From Oscillospiraceae bacterium (GTDB taxonomy: Bacteria > Bacillota > Clostridia > Lachnospirales > Lachnospiraceae), in NCBI GenBank assembly GCA_021771715.1, contig JAETOO010000002.1, forward strand, positions 248,001-312,000: a DNA stretch of 64,000 nt, read 5' to 3'. Made by a program: the position numbers and the translations under genes. The notes under the pieces were generated by a model that was not told where the DNA came from, ran no database searches, and saw only the letters and a program-made list of their open reading frames with translations. Of the stretch, positions 59,138-64,000 are shown piece by piece; position 1 is the stretch's first letter; each line of letters starts with the position of its first letter.

Positions 59138-60109
59138 CTATCTAAATATTGGTTCTATATATGTTTTGATTAACTCTATCCTATCTCCCGCCTTTGGTAT
59201 AAAAAGCGCAGCGGATGCCACAACTATTTTATCTCTTGTATTCACATAAATGATATTTCCTCCATCCCCCATCGCTGCATAACCACCTTCATTCACCCAC
59301 CATAAATATCCATACGGTAAATCATGTTTCTTCCATCGGCTATGCTCTCTCGTACTTTCTTCTACCCACTTTTCTGATACAATTCGTTTTCCGCTCCATA
59401 GACCCTTATTCAAATATAACTGACCGATTTTTGCCATATCCATAGGGGAAAGCGTCAGTCCCCAGCCTGCGGTATGAATCCCCAATGAATCCCTGACCCA
59501 TCCGCTGGTATCTATAGATTCATTAAATGCCAGTTGTTCTTCCTTGTTTTCGAACACCAAATCCCCTTCTATATGAATTTCTAATGGGGAAAATAAATTT
59601 TCATCTGCAAACTCAAATACCGACTGCCCTGTTGCTTTTACTAATATTCCTGAAAGAATATCCGGACCAATCAGAGGCGCGTATCGGAATGTTCCGATCT
59701 TCCCCCGACCCCCTAGCAGGTCTAAAGAGAACTTCACCCAATCCTCACTAGTGAAATATTTCACATACGGAGGAAAAAAACGATACTTGTAAGGCACTGT
59801 CATTGTCAGCATATCCTTGACTGTGATATTTTGGATAGTATTTTCTCTCTTCCTTACCATGTATTCCGGAAAAAAGTCCAGCACTTTCTGAGCAATACTT
59901 TGGATATAGCCTTTATCTACTGCAATCCCAATCAGTATTGAAATAATACTTTTCGTTACAGAATAGACATGAACCTGGCTTTTTCTTGTACATCCCTTGA
60001 AATATTTTTCATATACCAATTTTCCTTCTTTTAATACCACCACACCTGTGGTATTTCCATAATCAGTGTTGATCGTATGTTCCAGTTCCCTGATTTTTTT
60101 CTGATCCAT
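59138..60109 (-). CDS. Serine hydrolase, beta-lactamase (class C-like) family
   Basis: A 323-residue cytoplasmic or surface serine hydrolase: SVTK (Ser50-Lys53) is the SxxK nucleophile motif, a tyrosine in a YxN-like position follows (FRYAPLIGPDILSGIL region), and the late GDGGNIIYVN replaces the KTG triad. No signal peptide, so probably an esterase or peptidase relative rather than a resistance enzyme. Transcribed after a MerR gene, 48 bp downstream of its stop, and likely its target. Confidence 0.85.
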   Translation of the reverse strand: MDQKKIRELEHTINTDYGNTTGVVVLKEGKLVYEKYFKGCTRKSQVHVYSVTKSIISILIGIAVDKGYIQSIAQKVLDFFPEYMVRKRENTIQNITVKDMLTMTVPYKYRFFPPYVKYFTSEDWVKFSLDLLGGRGKIGTFRYAPLIGPDILSGILVKATGQSVFEFADENLFSPLEIHIEGDLVFENKEEQLAFNESIDTSGWVRDSLGIHTAGWGLTLSPMDMAKIGQLYLNKGLWSGKRIVSEKWVEESTREHSRWKKHDLPYGYLWWVNEGGYAAMGDGGNIIYVNTRDKIVVASAALFIPKAGDRIELIKTYIEPIFR

Positions 60110-60157
60110 AGCATCTCCTTTACTTTAGCAAATTTGCAAAAGTATTTATTTCCTGCT

Positions 60158-60988
60158 TTATTTTTTTAATATCTTTTTAACTGGATAATAGACCTCTGTA
60201 ATGAGTTCGCTCTCCTGCAAAACCTCCGAAGGATTTGTTACATAAACTTCATAAAGCGCATTACAATTTTCGTACCCTTCTTTTTCTGCCCACTCAATCT
60301 GCTTCGCATAAACAGAGGAGAGCTGTGAGTACGAACCATGCACAACGGTTTTCAGACAAAGTCCGGGAGAAAAGTCCCTTGTTCCAGTTGCATACTCTTT
60401 GACTGGAACAGCAAATTCTGTATCCAGCCCAAATGGACTATATTCATCGCTATGGAACAAAACCATTGGCGGAGCAGATTCTGTAAGGCGCTTTTCCTTC
60501 ATTTTCTTAAACAGCTTCCCAAAACAATCCCCATACTCATCAGGGAAATCCTGTTCCTGAATCATCTTTCGGATGGACAGAAAATACATCTTTGGCACCT
60601 CCACCAGTTCTATACCAATATCCTCCATATACGACATAATCGACTTTCCCTTTCTTAAGGCGGACATATCAGCATCTATCTGTTCCAACGTATTTCTATA
60701 CATCATCACTTGCATTGAAATCTCTTTCTTCTTTTTATTAAGAGCCGCATATAGCTTGTCATCCATTCCCTCCTCCGACTCAAGAATTGCCTTAATCTCT
60801 TCCAACGAAAAATGATATGCTTTCAGCCGATTAATAAACAGCATCGTCTCCAACTGTTTAATGGAATAATACCGATAACCATTTTCCGGATTAATTTCTT
60901 CTGGAAGTATCAATCCTATTTCCGCGTAATATCGAAGCGTTTTTGTAGATACCCGGCATATACTCGAAAATTCCCCAATCGTCAACAT
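60158..60988 (-). CDS. MerR-family regulator with GyrI-like effector domain
   Basis: A 276-residue BmrR-type regulator: helix-turn-helix IGEFSSICRVSTKTLRYYAE (3-22), a coiled dimerisation helix (about 80-118), and a C-terminal GyrI-like domain (about 125-276) for drug-like ligands. Start at 60988 (MLTIGEF) with AGGAGG eight bases upstream. Its promoter has a 19-bp spacer with a perfect central dyad, the autoregulation geometry. Upstream of the serine hydrolase gene in one operon. Confidence 0.92.
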   Translation of the reverse strand: MLTIGEFSSICRVSTKTLRYYAEIGLILPEEINPENGYRYYSIKQLETMLFINRLKAYHFSLEEIKAILESEEGMDDKLYAALNKKKKEISMQVMMYRNTLEQIDADMSALRKGKSIMSYMEDIGIELVEVPKMYFLSIRKMIQEQDFPDEYGDCFGKLFKKMKEKRLTESAPPMVLFHSDEYSPFGLDTEFAVPVKEYATGTRDFSPGLCLKTVVHGSYSQLSSVYAKQIEWAEKEGYENCNALYEVYVTNPSEVLQESELITEVYYPVKKILKK

Positions 60989-61011
60989 ATAACAGACCTC
61001 CTTCTGGTACC

Positions 61012-61042
61012 AGTATAAACTTTGCCCCAGGGGAAAAGTCAA
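61012..61042 (-). promoter_or_regulatory. MerR-type promoter with 19-bp spacer and central dyad
   Basis: TTGACT (61037-61042), 19 bp, TATACT (61012-61017) on the minus strand. The spacer centre is ACTTT-x-CCCC-x-GGGG-x-AAAGT (61019-61039), a textbook MerR operator. Confidence 0.9.
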
Positions 61043-61418
61043 CGGCACTTTTCATGCTTGGTTTCAAGGTAGTAGCGCCATTTTTTGCCGTAGACCAGTT
61101 CCCACAGACTTCCCAAACACAAAAAATCCGGGAATTGAAACTGTCATTCAAGCAGTCCCAACTCCCGGAAATCCCTTGTTTTGATATGCTTTTTCAGTTT
61201 CTTATTTCTCCACCCGTGACATCAATACTACCGTCTCAACTGTGTTTTCGTTGAGCAACCGAATATCCATTCTATTAGTGAATGAACCAATTATAATTCC
61301 TGCAGCAATCAAGAATGTAATTTGAATATATCATCCTGGATTTGATAAATGGCAAGATACCACTTTTAAATATAATTATGAATTCCTTCATATTTATCTA
61401 ATTTATCTAATTAAAAAG
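61043..61418. other. AT-rich gap, possible decayed sequence
   Basis: 376 bp between the MerR promoter and the HEPN gene stop. Minus-strand frames around 61043-61200 give protein-like fragments (WELVYGKKWRYYLE) interrupted by stops, probably a mobile-element remnant I cannot name. A TCCGGGA/TCCCGGA inverted repeat lies at about 61121-61163. No intact gene. Confidence 0.4.
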
Positions 61419-62042
61419 TCACTGCCAGAAAAATGTATAAATGATATCCTCTTTGCTCGGCATAGAAAACTCACACGATAGTTCTCCGCCAAAGCAAACT
61501 TGATATAGTTTCTGGATCAATCGTAACCATTCGTCCAATTCCTTCTCGTCTATGTGTTTCATTGCTGAAGATGGATCCATTCTGATATAAGACATAGCAC
61601 TTTTTTTATCTAAATGAGCAAAGAATTTGTCCCGATATATCTGAACTACTCTAACCATCAAGCTATCATCTAGCTTTTGACGTATTTCTACAATAATTTT
61701 CGTTATGTCTTTATTATCACGGAATAACTGTTCAACCTGATTTGTTGCTTTGTACAAAGAACATTCTTTACCGTCAGCAAAAATCTTATTTAATCCCAGA
61801 AACACTCTATACACCAATGATTCATAAAGTGTGGTTCTTACAATAGAATAATCTGGCACTCCTTTTTCCTGTACTCTTTTATCCCATTCCTTGTCCACAG
61901 TGTTAAAAATATATATTGCGATTTGAATATCTTTCAGTTCGTTAAACAAAAGATTGATATGGACATTTAGCCATTCATTGTTATCTGTCATTTCGTGATC
62001 AAAATTTGGATTATAATGTGCAAAATCAAAATTCTTATCCAT
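61419..62042 (-). CDS. HEPN/AbiU2-like protein
   Basis: A 207-residue, largely helical protein. RDKFFAHLDKK (Arg137, His143) matches the R-x4-6-H RNase motif of HEPN proteins, and the upstream helices resemble the AbiU2 family. HEPN nucleases are toxins or abortive-infection effectors that cut RNA. A 54-residue ORF lies ~90 bp upstream on the same strand and could be its partner; no MNT nucleotidyltransferase antitoxin is present. Located in the AT-rich island. Confidence 0.72.
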   Translation of the reverse strand: MDKNFDFAHYNPNFDHEMTDNNEWLNVHINLLFNELKDIQIAIYIFNTVDKEWDKRVQEKGVPDYSIVRTTLYESLVYRVFLGLNKIFADGKECSLYKATNQVEQLFRDNKDITKIIVEIRQKLDDSLMVRVVQIYRDKFFAHLDKKSAMSYIRMDPSSAMKHIDEKELDEWLRLIQKLYQVCFGGELSCEFSMPSKEDIIYTFFWQ

Positions 62043-62129
62043 TTTTCCTTTTAAAATGCCCTATATGTACTTCTTAGCAAAATCATTTCATTCAGCTCCG
62101 ATTACAATGCTACTATCTGTTAAATAAGC

Positions 62130-62294
62130 TTAACACAGCAACAATCCTAGCCGCCCCAAAAGTTCTGTGAATAACTTTTGTTGTTCTTGTTGCGAAAGTT
62201 CTCGAATCGAATTCATAGCCTGAATTAAATCTTGTTTTTCCTTGTCGTATTTATTTGTTAGCTCAATGCCTATTGTCGGTTTAAAAAGATCCAT
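62130..62294 (-). CDS. Small unknown protein (54 aa)
   Basis: MDLFKPTIGIELTNKYDKEK continues as a charged helix and ends LFTELLGRLGLLLC. AGGAG lies seven bases before the ATG at 62294. No recognised family. Between a HEPN protein gene and rhuM on the same strand, so a candidate antitoxin or regulator. Length and composition fit a small helical partner protein. Confidence 0.6.
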   Translation of the reverse strand: MDLFKPTIGIELTNKYDKEKQDLIQAMNSIRELSQQEQQKLFTELLGRLGLLLC

Positions 62295-62481
62295 AGTTCT
62301 ACTCCTCTTACCCAAAATATTTCTACATCAACGCTTTTTTCAGTATTTCCAGCTTTTAAATCTGACAGACTCCAGTCATTCTTTACTGCTTCAATTTCAT
62401 CAGAAATACGTATTAATTTCTAATTAATGTGACCAACTAAGAAAAAACTTTCTTCCACTACTTACTGTTGGTAACTTTTTG

Positions 62482-62508
62482 AATTGGTCAGAGACTGTCT
62501 GACCAATT
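62482..62508 (-). terminator. Hairpin after rhuM
   Basis: Arms AATTGGTCAGA and TCTGACCAATT perfectly paired with a 5-base loop, 11 bp after the rhuM stop. A-rich rather than T-rich follows on the minus strand, so terminator strength is uncertain. The stretch 62295-62481 is AT-rich and holds nothing else recognised. Confidence 0.6.
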
Positions 62509-62518
62509 TACGGTTCTT

Positions 62519-63547
62519 TCACTTCTCTTCGTTTGTTTCTATCATTTTTTTTACTGCCTTATCGAAATCGGATTCAATCGGCTGAGTTCTATTAAAAATT
62601 TCGTACTCACCATAAGCCTTTTCAAGTGCTTGTTTATGCGATATTTTTCCATTGTCTCTGAGAATTTTATATTGTCTGAATTCAAGAAATGCATTAACGC
62701 TTTTTTCAAATTCGTCCATAGTAAAAACATTCTCTCGCTCAATCAAATCTTCAATATAATCAAAGTATCCTGTAACAGCACGCTCCAACTGGCGAATCTG
62801 TTTCTCATTAAGATAATTCTTCGCAATTATAACATCTGATTTTAACACTCTCCCATCGGGAGCATTTTTCCATGTTGTCAAACCCATATGCTCTTTCTCA
62901 TGATCGGCCGATTCATATACAATTTCTGCCGCTGTATGATTTGTAATGGCGTAATGAAATCTGTTCTGTATTGTGGAATAAAAATGATATGCTGTCTCCG
63001 AATTTCTAACATAATCAATGCTACATTCTGCAAATATATCTGTTATTTGCTGCCAGATCCTCCGCTCACTCGCTCGGATAGAACGAACTCTTTCTAAAAG
63101 TTCCCTGAAATAATCTTTACCAAAAGCAGTTTCTCCCTGCTTCAATCTTTCGTCATCCAGTACAAACCCTTTTTGCATATATTCTTTCAGGATTTTTGTC
63201 GCCCATATTCTGAATTGAGTGGCCTTTTTTGAATTTACTCTATATCCAACCGATATAATCACATCAAGGTTATAATATTTAGTCTCAGATGTCTGTGTTT
63301 TCCCTTTGATTGCACCATGCTGAGTGGTCGTTGCAATTTTTGCAACAACCACTTCCTCATCCAATTCACCAGTACTAAAAATATTTTTCAAATGTCTGCT
63401 AATTCCAGACTTATCTACACCAAAAAGCTCTGACATTGCTTTTTGAGTGACCCACAGGCTTTCATCCTTAATATATGCGTTTATTGATACATCTCCATCT
63501 TCTGAGTTATACAACACCATTTCCATTTGCTTTGAAAAATCATTCAA
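62519..63547 (-). CDS. RhuM-family protein (virulence RhuM)
   Basis: A 342-residue protein of the RhuM family, with the N-terminal LWVTQKAMSELFGVDKSGIS, LDVIISVGYRVNSKKATQF, FRIWATKILKEYMQKGF and the later C-terminal Fic-like/DinD-like helices. RhuM genes are frequent cargo of genomic islands and defence or mobile regions; biochemical function is unknown. Start set at TTG 63547, because AAGGAGG inside the last codons of rlmD is eight bases upstream. It overlaps rlmD by 8 bp, implying translational coupling across the island boundary. Confidence 0.85.
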   Translation of the reverse strand: MNDFSKQMEMVLYNSEDGDVSINAYIKDESLWVTQKAMSELFGVDKSGISRHLKNIFSTGELDEEVVVAKIATTTQHGAIKGKTQTSETKYYNLDVIISVGYRVNSKKATQFRIWATKILKEYMQKGFVLDDERLKQGETAFGKDYFRELLERVRSIRASERRIWQQITDIFAECSIDYVRNSETAYHFYSTIQNRFHYAITNHTAAEIVYESADHEKEHMGLTTWKNAPDGRVLKSDVIIAKNYLNEKQIRQLERAVTGYFDYIEDLIERENVFTMDEFEKSVNAFLEFRQYKILRDNGKISHKQALEKAYGEYEIFNRTQPIESDFDKAVKKMIETNEEK

Positions 63548-64000
63548 TTTTCTCTCCTCCTTCTGCATCCATAATCCTATAATAGTCTTCCATATCCAAA
63601 CTATATTTCACATAAGTATCAGGTTTGGATTTTCGGTTGCTCTTCTGAAGGAGCGCGATAGTTTCAACATGTGCCACAAATGGAAACATATCATATGGAT
63701 AACACCCCTCCGCCTTATACCCGTTCTTTTCTAGATAGTTCACATCCCGCACAAGGGTCTCGGGGTTGCAGGAAATGTAGACGATGCGGTTTGGCGCGAG
63801 GCGGACGACGGAGGAGAGGAAAGCCTCATCGCTGCCGGCGCGCGGCGGGTCCATGAAGACGACGTCCGCGGACTCTCCGTGGGCGGCCATCTCTGTCAGG
63901 AATACACCGGCGTCATTTTTGTAAAAGGTGATATTGCGCCGGCCGTTTATCTTCGCATTCCGGATGGCGTCCTTCACGGCGTCGCCATTCTGCTCGATCC
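63540..64000 (-). CDS. rlmD: 23S rRNA (uracil-5-)-methyltransferase RlmD/RumA, C-terminal part
   Basis: The 5' end lies beyond the window; ~153 C-terminal residues are present. EQNGDAVKDAIRNAKINGRR is the SAM-domain helix, FMDPPRAGSDEAFLSS (motif IV), YISCNPETLVRD with the catalytic cysteine, and HVETIALLQ near the end. A ~38-residue tail (to GGEKIE) follows. Codon use changes sharply at about 63745: upstream is GC-rich, the last ~200 bp are AT-rich like the island. This suggests the island replaced or supplied the 3' end of the gene. rumA/rlmD 3' ends are known integration sites of conjugative elements in Streptococcus. Confidence 0.92.
   Translation of the reverse strand, partial: IEQNGDAVKDAIRNAKINGRRNITFYKNDAGVFLTEMAAHGESADVVFMDPPRAGSDEAFLSSVVRLAPNRIVYISCNPETLVRDVNYLEKNGYKAEGCYPYDMFPFVAHVETIALLQKSNRKSKPDTYVKYSLDMEDYYRIMDAEGGEKIE

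Noticed and set aside
61043-61200. Named transposase or relaxase fragment
   Set aside because: Protein-like fragments are present but too short to assign to any family.

Overview
The window looks like a chromosomal segment of a fairly GC-rich Clostridia bacterium, most likely Lachnospiraceae. The evidence is strong AGGAGG ribosome-binding sites at nearly every start, HprK next to a ROK glucokinase, a YesM/YesN-type two-component system, Lpl-type sugar ABC transporters, a DUF4080 radical SAM protein and a VanW protein. The taxonomic call is inference; no rRNA or tRNA gene was recognised. Composition statements are by eye.

Layout. (1) 1-8.4 kb, minus strand: a fructan or fructoside operon, read permease, permease, binding protein, two GH32 enzymes, histidine kinase, response regulator. 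(2) 8.48-8.96 kb: a consensus promoter drives a ~440-nt RNA carrying six tandem start-stop mini-ORFs (SD, ATG, two variable codons, TAA), then an eight-codon leader peptide whose stop lies in a rho-independent terminator upstream of the operon. This is the most unusual object seen. (3) 9.1-13.3 kb: a hydroxy-acid locus (RraA-like aldolase, 2-hydroxyacid dehydrogenase, anion permease) with a divergent LysR. (4) 13.4-22.7 kb: rRNA methyltransferase, pxpA, a Tat-exported FMN/FAD reductase with a divergent MerR, LysR, an acetyltransferase and an exported flavodoxin/aldo-keto reductase fusion. (5) 22.7-27.4 kb: an AT-richer accessory island with two AlbA_2 proteins and broken genes. (6) 27.5-36.6 kb, minus strand: oppABCDF with pcp, then pxpB and pxpC. 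With pxpA at 15.4 kb this forms a pyroglutamyl-peptide import and 5-oxoproline degradation route. (7) 36.6-58.1 kb: mostly chromosomal genes (TrmL, aminotransferase/Lrp, AIR-synthase-like, VanW, exonuclease, radical SAM, RACo-like, glucokinase, HprK, MerR, QueG-like/M20/BCCT) with an IS3 remnant, an Rpn nuclease and a HipA-like kinase. (8) 58.1-63.75 kb: an AT-rich island (MerR, serine hydrolase, HEPN protein, RhuM) abutting and apparently entering the 3' end of rlmD, which runs off the window.

A genome-level oddity recurs. Tandem repeats with units of 12-90 bp have grown inside conserved enzymes (RsmF-like, PxpC, AIR-synthase-like, radical SAM), across gene 3' ends and in intergenic gaps. 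A 288-bp palindromic MITE-like element is also present. Three promoters have the 19-bp -35/-10 spacing with central dyads typical of MerR activators, each upstream of or divergent from a MerR gene.
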